64,000 nt of DNA, from contig CAIYUV010000006.1 in assembly GCA_903929475.1 (NCBI GenBank), positions 1-64,000 of the forward strand, written 5' to 3'. How positions within the stretch are numbered: the first letter of the stretch is position 1; every line of letters starts with the position of its first letter. Position numbers and translations under genes: made by a program. Shown here one piece after another: positions 1 through 7,518 of the stretch. The DNA is from an uncultured Spartobacteria bacterium (lineage in GTDB: Bacteria; Verrucomicrobiota; Verrucomicrobiia; Chthoniobacterales; Chthoniobacteraceae). A model generated the notes under the pieces. It worked only from the letters and a program-made list of their open reading frames with translations, was not told the origin of the DNA and ran no database searches.

Positions 1-106
1 TCCTATCAAAAACAACCAACTAATTGCCCCGTCGCGCACCTCTCGCGTCCAAAAATCCACATACCACTCCCACTCGTTAGACAAAAAACAGCCGCCCAGA
101 AAACTT

Positions 107-823
107 TCAGACGATCGCCGCTTTATTCAGCGTTTCCTTAGGCCACGGTTGACTGTTCAAAACATCTTTCTGTCCGGTCTCCTTGATTCTTCCGGTTATG
201 AAACGCTTGAGCCTCTCTGGAGACAGCGGCCGTCCCTGAACTGTCAGCCGCTCAACTGTAACATTCAGCGAATTGCCGATCGATGAGTAATACACAAGGA
301 GCTGAACAAAAGTGCCATCTGCGGCGAGCGCAATCTGGTTGGGAAAAAATTGATACTGCCTCTGCAAGTAGGCAAGAAGCTCTTCAGTGGTCGGGAAATC
401 AACCTGCTCGTGACTCATAACCACTGCCCAGCGACTACCGCCGGACACAAAACTGTAAGCCGGCTGATACGGCCCGTAGCTTGTCATGCGGATATTATCG
501 AAGGTGTTCGACCATGGCTGCGAACGGCGCTCCAGCGGAATCACTAGCTCAAACCCCTTACCATCTTTTCTCCATTTAACGGTTCGCTTCAAATCGCGCG
601 GGTTCCACTGCACACTCAATTCCCAATCGTCTTTCGCAGCCGTGACACTCTTGGTCGAAGCCAATGTGCTCGGTTTGTCGTCAGGATTGGTAGAGCCGAG
701 GCCACGAACGAGCGTGTCCTGCAATGCCAGACCAGACGGGGATGGCGTAGAACTACAGCCAGCCTGAAAGATCACGACCATAATTGAGAGGAGTGCGGCA
801 ACAATATGGCAGATGGTCTTCAT
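107..823 (-). CDS. Putative exported lipoprotein of unknown function
   Basis: A 238-aa protein starting at the ATG whose complement is 821-823. The N-terminus has Met-Lys, a hydrophobic stretch and a lipobox-like FQAGC about 24 residues in, followed by a Ser/Thr/Pro-rich linker, so a membrane-anchored lipoprotein is likely. The open frame extends upstream to 1102, but that part is Pro/Arg-rich and lacks a signal sequence, so I chose the internal start. The mature part alternates short charged and hydrophobic stretches without a motif I recognise. It is divergent from the DUF433 gene. Function unknown; lipoprotein export is inferred from the lipobox. Confidence 0.6.
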   Translation of the reverse strand: MKTICHIVAALLSIMVVIFQAGCSSTPSPSGLALQDTLVRGLGSTNPDDKPSTLASTKSVTAAKDDWELSVQWNPRDLKRTVKWRKDGKGFELVIPLERRSQPWSNTFDNIRMTSYGPYQPAYSFVSGGSRWAVVMSHEQVDFPTTEELLAYLQRQYQFFPNQIALAADGTFVQLLVYYSSIGNSLNVTVERLTVQGRPLSPERLKRFITGRIKETGQKDVLNSQPWPKETLNKAAIV

Positions 824-1100
824 GCGCGGAAGTGGCCTATGACACGCGAACGGAAGTGTCGTGTTCGTGAACGGCTTGATAGGCGTCGGTTCGGTTGGGA
901 AATCACGGGGCGGGAAGTTCATGGGCGTTGGTTTTTGCGGAAATGGCGGGATTGGGCAACGCGAATGTTGGTCCACGCGCGCAGTGCGGACTTTTGCCAA
1001 GCGTGCGGGCGATCCATCAGAACTGCGCAGGGAGCGGCGACATCCCTGTGCGTCCCGAGGAAGCTTTGCCGGAAACACTTCACGAGGATACCATCTGCCC
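824..1100. other. Divergent intergenic region between lipoprotein and DUF433 genes
   Basis: 277 bases between two divergently transcribed genes, so both promoters are expected here. I see no convincing sigma-70 hexamer pair. An imperfect palindrome around 856-885 (acacgcgaac ... gtgttcgtg) is the only structure noticed. Open frames continue through it on both strands but lack coding character. Confidence 0.3.
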
Positions 1101-1331
1101 ATGAACTACGAACATCTCATCACAGTTGAGCCAGGCAAGCGCAGCGGCAAGCCGTGCATTCGCGGGATGAGGATTGCCGTTTACGACGTGCTGGAGTATC
1201 TCGCTTCTGGAATGACCGAGGACGAGATTCTGGCCGATTTTTCCGAGCTGACGCGCGAGGACATCAAGGCGTGTCTCTCATTCGCCGCCGACCGGGAACG
1301 CAAGCTCTTTAACGCCACTGCTCCGCTTTAA
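1101..1331 (+). CDS. DUF433 domain protein (VapB-type antitoxin-like)
   Basis: A 76-aa protein that is almost entirely one DUF433 domain. It has the family pattern of an N-terminal ITVEPGKRSGKPCIRG block, then a V-L-E-Y-L-A-S-G-M-T helix and an E-I-L-A-D-F-S-E-L-T segment ending in a helix that begins with 'edIkAcL'. DUF433 proteins are small winged-helix-like proteins often paired with a PIN-like toxin gene. Here the next gene is a convergent porin overlapping by 4 bases (1328-1331), so no partner is present. The longer frame from 861 lacks coding character, so I start at 1101. Antitoxin activity is inferred from the family. Confidence 0.8.
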   Translation: MNYEHLITVEPGKRSGKPCIRGMRIAVYDVLEYLASGMTEDEILADFSELTREDIKACLSFAADRERKLFNATAPL

Positions 1332-3778
1332 AAAGTGAACGTCATGGTCATGATCACATTCCACAGAACGCTGTCTGCTTCGCCTTCGTGGCTGTTGGTG
1401 CCAAAGCCATTCACATAATCCGTATTGCGTCGGTAGATGTCCTTGTAGCCCTGATCGGGGAAGAAGAGACCGATGCCAAGGCCGACGATGACGTTGTCCG
1501 TGAGGAGCGGGCGGTATTTCATGCCGAAACTCACGTCCCAGCCAAGGCGGTCGCTGACTTTGTTGGTCTGCAACGCGTGCTCGATGGGCGCGGTCTGGTC
1601 GAACCAGATGTAGTTCGCATTCAGAAATGCGCGGAGGCGCGGCGTGACGTCGGCGTCCATGCCGAGGCCGAGGATTTTCACGCCGGGGTTCACGAAATTC
1701 GACTGCCCCTCGTTCTTACTGCTGCGGAAGTTCATCAGGAGGCTGTCCGAGTTTTTCAAATTCACCGCCGTGCCCGCGAGGTTAATGCCTTCGTGGACAT
1801 ACCAGCTAAACGGCCCGCCAACGAAATTCGGCGAATCCACGATGCTGTCGAAGCCCGTGGCGTGATCGTCCGTCGGATTGCGGTCGCCGCTCGCCCAGAG
1901 ACCGCTGAGTTTGAAACGCACCCAGTCGCGATCGTAGCTCAGCTCCGCTGCGGCCATCTGCGCATTCACATCCACGCGGCGACCCGCGAGGCCGTTGAGT
2001 TCGTCTTCGCCGAGCGCCCAGTAAAAGGCGTGCGTGATGTTCCAGCGACCGACATGGCCGTCGCCCGCCCAGCCGAGATACGCCACGCGCACGTCGTGTT
2101 CCTTTGTGAAATCGCCGAGCGGCTCGGGGCGGACGAGAAAGTCGTTCTTGTCGTAGTGGCGGTTGCCTCCGTCCCAGTTCATGTGAAAGGACGCCTCCGC
2201 CGTGTATCCTTTCCACAGAAAATCCTGACGGTAGATATTGGCGATGAGCACCTGCTGGCCACGCGCATCGAATTCGTTCAGCCCGCTGTAGGTGTCCTTC
2301 TCGCGCATGTTGAAATATGCGACGTTGTATTGAGTGCGGTTGTTGTCGTGGTTCCCGAAGAAACGGACACCGAGATTTGTGTCGTTGAAAATGAAGCCGC
2401 GGAAATCGGACACGAACGGCTGGATGCCCCAGCGTGAAGTCCAGAAATCGTAGTTATCGCTGAGGTCGCCGAGGTGATACTCGAAGAACAATTCCTGCAG
2501 CGCGACCCAGTCCTTGTGGCGGTAGGTGTAACTGGTCCCTGCAAAATCATTTTTCTGACTGCCGCCTCCTTTCAGCTTTTTCCCAGAGATCGGCTCGTTG
2601 GTAACCGGGTCCACATCCACAAAAGCCTTTGTGTCCCCGGCGGAGCGCAACTGCGGAGCGATGTAACGAAACAGATCCGCAGGATTCACCACCTTCGTAA
2701 GCGGCTTCAACGACCCGCCCTGCGCATTCACGCCATCGCTTTGTTTCGGAAAAGCACCGATGTCGGCAGTATGCGGCTCGGAACCGCTCGCGTGATTCAC
2801 TCCACGTGGATCGGGATCGAGCAGGTTTTGCTCGCGCACCCAAATCCAGTTGTCGTTCCGCACCACCTGCGCGCGGAAAAGCCACTCGACCGGCTTGAAC
2901 GATGTCTCGCCCTTGAAAATTTCAAACGTCAGCGAGCGGTCGTCCGAAATCAGCCACTGCTCGCCGCGTCCGAAAAACTCCGAGCTGTTCGGCGTCGCCG
3001 CACTCACGCCGCTCGGCACCGGCAGCCGGCGGTATTCAAAGAGCGAAAAGTTTTTCAGCGTGATGTTCGCAAAAATATCCTGCCCGTAGATCGGATAATC
3101 GCCCTTGAGCTTCGACTGCTCGTAGGGATGCCACCATTTGATCGTCTCGCGTCCGTCGCCGTAGGGTGTCTCGTGCGAAGGATCGAGATATCGCTGCCAC
3201 TTCGGAAACGGAATGGCCCAGCGATTCGCAATCGGCGAAGTGCCCGGCAGCAGACCCAATCCTTCACGACCGAGCGGATATTCGCGGTAGTGAAAAATAT
3301 TGTCCCGCTGGTGCTGTGAATAAACGCCGCGTCGCGGCAGACGCAGTCGGCCCGGCTCGTCCACATTGTCGAAGCGTGGCAGATACAAAAAGTCCTCCGG
3401 AAAAAGCGAGGGACGGTCGCGCAGTTCACCCGGCTGCGGCGCAGGCAGTGCATCCGGCACGAGCGGCGATCCCGTCCCGCCGGACACACCGTCATCCAGC
3501 GGCGATCCCGTCGGCAATTTTGGCTCGCTCTTCACCGGCTCCGGCTTCGCGGGCGGCGGCGCATCCGGCGTCTCCTGCAACGGGCGCACTTTCGGATGCG
3601 GCACCTTGAACGACTCCTTACCACTCCCCGGATCGGGATTGAATTGCGATGGTGCTTTTGGCGGAGATTTCTGCCGCTCCGTGTGCGTCGGCTCATCCGC
3701 CACAGGATGCGCACAAAATCCCGTGCTCAGAATACAAACCGTCGTGGCAGCAATCATGACTCGTCGGGTTGGAAGCAT
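1328..3778 (-). CDS. Large outer-membrane beta-barrel (porin-like) protein
   Basis: An 816-aa protein with an N-terminal signal peptide (MLPTRRVMIAATTVCIL then GFCAHPVA) followed by a Pro/Lys-rich linker (about residues 30-115). The long C-terminal part is rich in alternating aromatic and hydrophobic residues, with many Trp/Tyr/Asp-Asn turns typical of outer-membrane strands. It ends in a strand finishing with phenylalanine (IMTMTFTF), the usual BAM recognition end. I expect an outer-membrane channel but cannot name the substrate. Its stop overlaps the DUF433 stop by 4 bases. Confidence 0.7.
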   Translation of the reverse strand: MLPTRRVMIAATTVCILSTGFCAHPVADEPTHTERQKSPPKAPSQFNPDPGSGKESFKVPHPKVRPLQETPDAPPPAKPEPVKSEPKLPTGSPLDDGVSGGTGSPLVPDALPAPQPGELRDRPSLFPEDFLYLPRFDNVDEPGRLRLPRRGVYSQHQRDNIFHYREYPLGREGLGLLPGTSPIANRWAIPFPKWQRYLDPSHETPYGDGRETIKWWHPYEQSKLKGDYPIYGQDIFANITLKNFSLFEYRRLPVPSGVSAATPNSSEFFGRGEQWLISDDRSLTFEIFKGETSFKPVEWLFRAQVVRNDNWIWVREQNLLDPDPRGVNHASGSEPHTADIGAFPKQSDGVNAQGGSLKPLTKVVNPADLFRYIAPQLRSAGDTKAFVDVDPVTNEPISGKKLKGGGSQKNDFAGTSYTYRHKDWVALQELFFEYHLGDLSDNYDFWTSRWGIQPFVSDFRGFIFNDTNLGVRFFGNHDNNRTQYNVAYFNMREKDTYSGLNEFDARGQQVLIANIYRQDFLWKGYTAEASFHMNWDGGNRHYDKNDFLVRPEPLGDFTKEHDVRVAYLGWAGDGHVGRWNITHAFYWALGEDELNGLAGRRVDVNAQMAAAELSYDRDWVRFKLSGLWASGDRNPTDDHATGFDSIVDSPNFVGGPFSWYVHEGINLAGTAVNLKNSDSLLMNFRSSKNEGQSNFVNPGVKILGLGMDADVTPRLRAFLNANYIWFDQTAPIEHALQTNKVSDRLGWDVSFGMKYRPLLTDNVIVGLGIGLFFPDQGYKDIYRRNTDYVNGFGTNSHEGEADSVLWNVIMTMTFTF

Positions 3779-3833
3779 CTCGCGCTGCCTTTACACGGAC
3801 TCGTCCCCCTTTTGCAACTCTTCGCAAAAAAAG

Positions 3834-3908
3834 CGTCCCCGGCGTGACTCGAACACGCGACCGGCCGCTTAGAAGGCGGCTGCTCTATTCCAACTGAGCT
3901 ACGGGGAC
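3834..3908 (-). tRNA. tRNA-Arg (anticodon TCT)
   Basis: Read on the minus strand, this folds into a complete cloverleaf. The acceptor stem GTCCCCG pairs with CGGGGAC, the D arm is GCTC-AGTTGGAATA-GAGC, the anticodon stem GCCGC/GCGGC encloses loop CTTCTAA, and the T arm is GCGTG-TTCGAGT-CACGC. The loop places TCT at positions 34-36, so it reads AGA (and possibly AGG) arginine codons. No CCA is encoded. The gene is followed by a run of seven T on its own strand, a likely terminator. It sits alone between the porin-like gene and nrdR. Confidence 0.95.
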
Positions 3909-4266
3909 TTTGAAAACCGTCACGCAAATCCATAGTGCATCGCACGGAAATCGGCGAGAGCTTTTCAACGTGAGAAGTGAGCGGGAGTGAAACCTGTCGC
4001 AAAATAGGGAAGCGGCTCAATTTGAGCGATCGAGATTCTTACTCTTTGTCTTGCTCATGCTCTTGCTCAGAAAACGACCGTCATCCGAGCAAGAGCATGA
4101 GCATGACAAAGACAGAAGATTTCAATTTGAGGCACTACGACTCAAGCGCAGTCACCTCATGAGGGAAAAATCCACATTTTGCCCTGAGAGATGATTTATG
4201 ATTTGGCGTTGACCGACCCATTACTTGTGTTAGACGCAGAGCTTTCCGGCATCCCGCCACTAAATC
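3909..4266. other. Intergenic region upstream of nrdR
   Basis: 358 bases between tRNA-Arg and nrdR. It contains the large inverted repeat described separately (4043-4112). A weak sigma-70-like pair (TTGACC at 4209-4214, 16-base spacer, TAGACG) lies about 30 bases before the nrdR start. I did not recognise an NrdR box or any protein-coding frame. Confidence 0.4.
4043..4112. repeat. Long near-perfect inverted repeat (hairpin/REP-like)
   Basis: Arms of 26 bases at 4043-4068 and 4087-4112 are reverse complements with one mismatch, around an 18-base loop (4069-4086). Each arm is built from a degenerate hexamer of the type GAGCAA/GAGCAT. Transcribed either way, it would form a very stable stem. 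There is no T-run directly after the stem, so it is not a classic intrinsic terminator. It could be a dispersed REP-type element; copy number elsewhere is unknown. Confidence 0.8.
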
Positions 4267-4755
4267 ATGTATTGCCCCAAGTGCAGCAGCCTTGAAGACA
4301 AGGTCATTGATTCCCGGCTGTCGAAGGACGGTCGAAGCATCCGCCGTCGCCGCGAATGTCTGGCCTGCGCGCACCGATTTACCACTTACGAAGAAGTCGA
4401 ACGGACGGAATTGCGGGTTTCCAAAAGGGACGGGCGGAGCGAGCCTTTCAACAAGGAGAAGCTCTTAAACGGGATGATCAAGGCGTGCGAAAAACGCCCG
4501 GTGGGAATCGAACAACTCGAACAAATCGCGGACGAAATCATGGCGACGCTGGAGACGGAGTTCCGGCGCGAGGTGCCGAGCACGGTCATCGGCGCGAAGG
4601 TGATGGCGGCGCTCCACGAACTCGATGAGGTGGCCTACGTGCGCTACGCGAGTGTGTATCGGCACTTTCAGGACATCGGGGAATTTATCCACGAAATCCA
4701 AAAACTCGAAAAGCGTCCGCGCAAAGGCGGCGCGCAAACCGAACTCTTCAAGTGA
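4267..4755 (+). CDS. nrdR: Transcriptional repressor NrdR
   Basis: A 162-aa protein with the full NrdR architecture. The N-terminal zinc ribbon is MYCPKCSS with a second pair in ECLACAHRF, followed by the basic RSIRRRREC segment and the FTTYEEVE motif. The ATP-cone domain follows (about residues 50-140) and begins with a V-S-K-R-D-G-R-x-E-P-F motif. NrdR represses ribonucleotide reductase genes in response to dATP/ATP and is close to its usual length of about 150-160 aa. The last codons overlap the next gene start (GTGA), so the two are translationally coupled. No ribonucleotide reductase gene is present in the window. Confidence 0.96.
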   Translation: MYCPKCSSLEDKVIDSRLSKDGRSIRRRRECLACAHRFTTYEEVERTELRVSKRDGRSEPFNKEKLLNGMIKACEKRPVGIEQLEQIADEIMATLETEFRREVPSTVIGAKVMAALHELDEVAYVRYASVYRHFQDIGEFIHEIQKLEKRPRKGGAQTELFK

Positions 4756-5330
4756 TCGCATTCCGCGACGGACTTCCATTGATCGCCCTGGCAAACAGCC
4801 AAGTGGTCGCCTTCGAACGCGAGTGGCTGATCCGTGCGCTGAATGTGGCCGCAGTGCGCGCAGGCTATTCGAAGTGGTGGCTCGCGCCGCACATCGCCGA
4901 GAGCGTGCAGGTGTGGCTGGAAGGAATGCCGGATGTGCGCGTGATGCCGGTGGCGCAGTTCACACGGGCGGTGCGTGCGGCGCTGCAAGTGGTCGGATAC
5001 GCAGAAGTGGGCGAACGCTTCGAGGCGGCCTCGCCTTTCTCGCGCATCTCGCTCATCGAAGTCGCGCAGGAGGCGGGGAACGGCTACGAGCTGGCGTTTT
5101 TCAACACGCTGGGCAGACGCCTGCACGAGGTGCTGGAACTCGGCGGCAGCTATTGCGAACTCATCGGCCTCGAAACGTGCGTGAAGCTGCTGCGGCAGAA
5201 AAAACACTGGTGCGGCGGATGCGATGCCCTGCGCGCCGAGATCGTGATTTTCGCCCGCGAGCAAAGCGGAATTGCCTGCCGCGACTCGGGGGACAAGCGC
5301 GGGCGCGAACTTTTTCTCCACGTCGCATGA
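4752..5330 (+). CDS. Hypothetical protein coupled to nrdR, with a CxxC motif
   Basis: A 192-aa protein initiated at GTG 4752 inside the nrdR stop (GTGA overlap). The N-terminal half resembles another nucleic-acid-associated module by its charge pattern, but I cannot name it. The C-terminal part has a possible metal or redox motif, WCGGC, at about residues 155-160, preceded by a Lys-rich helix. Its stop overlaps the HIT gene start (ATGA). Position suggests a role linked to nucleotide metabolism or gene control, but no function can be assigned from the sequence. Confidence 0.6.
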   Translation: MIAFRDGLPLIALANSQVVAFEREWLIRALNVAAVRAGYSKWWLAPHIAESVQVWLEGMPDVRVMPVAQFTRAVRAALQVVGYAEVGERFEAASPFSRISLIEVAQEAGNGYELAFFNTLGRRLHEVLELGGSYCELIGLETCVKLLRQKKHWCGGCDALRAEIVIFAREQSGIACRDSGDKRGRELFLHVA

Positions 5331-5665
5331 CCATTTTTGAAAAAATTGCCAGCGGTGAAATCCCCGCAAAACTCATCCACGAAACGGAGGACTTCGTCGC
5401 CTTTCACGACAACAATCCACAAGCCCCCGTCCATGTGCTCATCATCCCGCGCAAGTGCATCCTGCGTGTCGCTCTCGCGGAGGCTGCGCACGCGGATATG
5501 CTCGGTAGGATGCTGCTCGCCTCGCGTGAAATCGCGGAAAAACTCGGTGTGCTGGAAAGCGGCTACCGGCTCGTCATCAACAACGGCCGCGACGCGGGCG
5601 AAAGCGTGCCGCATCTGCACATTCACCTGCTCGCCGGACGCGCCCTGCAATGGCCGCCGGGATAA
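5327..5665 (+). CDS. HIT family protein (histidine-triad nucleotide hydrolase)
   Basis: A 112-aa protein with the Hint-group pattern: MTIFEKIASGEIPAK at the start, a VLIIPRK strand, and the histidine triad PHLHIHLLAG near the C-terminus (about residues 98-106). These proteins hydrolyse purine nucleoside phosphoramidates and related mononucleotides. The start ATG overlaps the preceding stop (ATGA at 5327). Length matches bacterial Hint proteins. The longer frame beginning at 4625 is nrdR-overlapping and not coding, so I use the ATG at 5327. Confidence 0.93.
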   Translation: MTIFEKIASGEIPAKLIHETEDFVAFHDNNPQAPVHVLIIPRKCILRVALAEAAHADMLGRMLLASREIAEKLGVLESGYRLVINNGRDAGESVPHLHIHLLAGRALQWPPG

Positions 5666-5670
5666 CTTTT

Positions 5671-6243
5671 ATGGACACCATAATTCACTACCTGCCCATC
5701 ATTGCAGTGCTCGCAGTTTTCGCCGAGCGGATGCGCGAAGTTTCCACCAAACGCGAAACCGTGCAGGGGAAGACGCAGGAGAAACTTACCTTCAATCTCT
5801 TCATGTTTTGTGGCGTCGCCATCGTCGCGGGCGGCATTGCGGAATACCTGCTGCTCGGACTCGATTTCTGGTGGCCCACCTTCGTTATCGGACTTCCGAT
5901 GTCCATCGCATCTTTCGTCATCCGGCGCTCGGCCATCCGTGCGCTCGGGCGTTTTTGGAGTCTGCACGTCGAGATGCGCGAGGGGCATGAATTCGTGCAA
6001 ACCGGGCCGTTCGCCCACGCGCGGCACCCGGTTTATTTTTCGATGATTCTCGAACTCTTCGGCATCGGCCTCATGCTCAACGCATGGTTCACACTCGCCG
6101 GAGTGTTCGCCATTTTCATCCCCACGATGCTCACCCGCGTGCGCATCGAGGAGCACGCCCTCGTCGAGAAATTTGGCGACGCTTACCGCGCCTACATGAA
6201 AACCACGTCGGCCATCATCCCCTGCGGTTGCCGTAAAAAATGA
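5671..6243 (+). CDS. Isoprenylcysteine carboxyl methyltransferase-like membrane protein
   Basis: A 190-aa protein with four or five hydrophobic segments and the C-terminal ICMT/PEMT motif 'GPFAHARHPVYFSMI' (about residues 118-132), followed by a conserved E-E-x-x-L-x-x-x-F-G-x-x-Y-x-x-Y pattern (RIEEHALVEKFGDAYRAYM). The family uses SAM to methylate small or lipid substrates at the membrane; the bacterial substrate is usually unknown. An alternative start at 5650 overlaps the HIT stop; I prefer the ATG at 5671 because it begins directly at the first hydrophobic segment. Its stop overlaps the start of the broken ketosynthase gene. Confidence 0.85.
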   Translation: MDTIIHYLPIIAVLAVFAERMREVSTKRETVQGKTQEKLTFNLFMFCGVAIVAGGIAEYLLLGLDFWWPTFVIGLPMSIASFVIRRSAIRALGRFWSLHVEMREGHEFVQTGPFAHARHPVYFSMILELFGIGLMLNAWFTLAGVFAIFIPTMLTRVRIEEHALVEKFGDAYRAYMKTTSAIIPCGCRKK

Positions 6244-7518
6244 ACTATCCGGAATCCCAGCGCAGGTTCGTGATCACCGGGATGGGCGTGATGGCACCGA
6301 ACGGCCAGTCGCTTGCCGCTTTTTGGGAAAGCATTCGCTCGGCGCACAGCGCAGCGGGGCCGATGACGCGATTCCCCGCTGAGGACTCGCCAGTGAGCGC
6401 CGCCAGTGAGCGCCGCCTGTGAGATCCGCGGGTTCGAGCCAGGCGACTACATGGAGGCGAAAGTCGCGAAGCGGCTCGACCGCTCCACGCAATACGCAAT
6501 CGCCGCCGCGCAAATGGCAGTCAAGGATTCCGGGCTTAACATCACCGCCCTCGACGCCGACCGCGTGGGCGTCGTCGAGGGCACCACGGTAAGCACGCTC
6601 GACGCAGCTACGCGTTCCGCCGAGGCGTGGAAAAAGCGCGGCTACCGCGGGATCAGTCTTTTTTCGATGGTGAATGGCTACAGCGGCAGCGGCAGCGGCG
6701 AACTCGCGATGGAACTCGGCATCAAGGGCCACGCCATCACGCTCAGCAGCGGCAGTGCGAGCGGCAACGACGTGATGGGCTACGCACTCTCGATGCTCCG
6801 CGACGGCGAGGCGGATGTGATGGTCGCCGGCGGTGCTGAGGCTCCCATTCAGCCGCTCGTGTGGGGCGCGTTCTGCCAGTCGCGCGTGATGGCCGTGTGC
6901 CGCGACGATCCCACGCACGCGATGAAACCATTTGATGTCGCGCGCAGCGGCTTCGTGCTCGGCGAAGGCGCGGGCTTTGTCGTCATGGAGGAACTCACAC
7001 ACGCACTCTCGCGCGGCGCACGCATCTATGCGGAAGTGTGCGGACATGGCCGCGCGTGCGAGGCGTATCACCCCGTCGCCCCGGAACCAAACGGAGCGGG
7101 TGCGATACTGGCGATGCAACGCGCGATGCAAAGCGGCGACATCACCGCCAGCGAAGTGGATTACGTGAATGCGCACGGCACGGCGACTGACGCGAACGAC
7201 GTAGTGGAAACCCGCGCCATCAAATCCGTGTTCGGCGCATTAGCCCGTAGAGTCGCCATCAGCTCGACCAAACCGATCACCGGGCATCTCATGGCAGCGG
7301 CAGGCGCAGTCGAGACAGTTGTCACCGCGCTCGCTTTGCATGAACAAGTGATTCCGCCGACGGCAAATCATCGCGTCCCCGATCCGGAGTGCGATCTTGA
7401 TTACGTCCCGCAAACAGCCCGCCCGTATCCCATTCGTGTCGCACTCAACTTGAGTTGCGGCTTCGGCGGGAAGAATTCCTGCTTGGCTCTTCGCAGATGG
7501 CCAACTCCGGCTCGATGA
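6240..7518 (+). pseudogene. Beta-ketoacyl synthase (FabF/KAS II-like), frameshifted
   Basis: Two frames, 6240-6422 and 6406-7518, together make a FabF-type thiolase-fold protein. A perfect 13-base tandem duplication at 6388-6413 causes the frame change; removing one copy restores a continuous 421-aa protein with the expected length. Motifs seen are FVITGMGVMAPNG near the N-terminus, DVMVAGGAEAP, VNAHGTATDAND and TGHLMAAAGAVET, so both catalytic histidines are kept. The nucleophile position is Ser168 (codon AGT at 6754-6756) instead of Cys. It is co-transcribed with its neighbours by position. A real frameshift makes this a pseudogene; an assembly error would leave a Ser-type, probably non-condensing ketosynthase-like protein. 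Confidence 0.75.
6388..6417 (+). repeat. 13-bp tandem duplication in the ketosynthase gene
   Basis: The unit CGCCAGTGAGCGC occurs at 6388-6400 and again at 6401-6413, with a further partial copy CGCC at 6414-6417. Because 13 is not a multiple of three, it shifts the frame of the ketosynthase gene. Slipped-strand duplication is the simplest origin. Confidence 0.95.

Noticed and set aside
1388-2437. Long plus-strand frame opposite the porin-like gene
   Set aside because: It lacks a start context and domain pattern, and the minus frame has signal peptide and barrel features.
7455-7514. Upstream start for the membrane kinase
   Set aside because: The ATGA overlap at 7515 and the hydrophobic start fit better.
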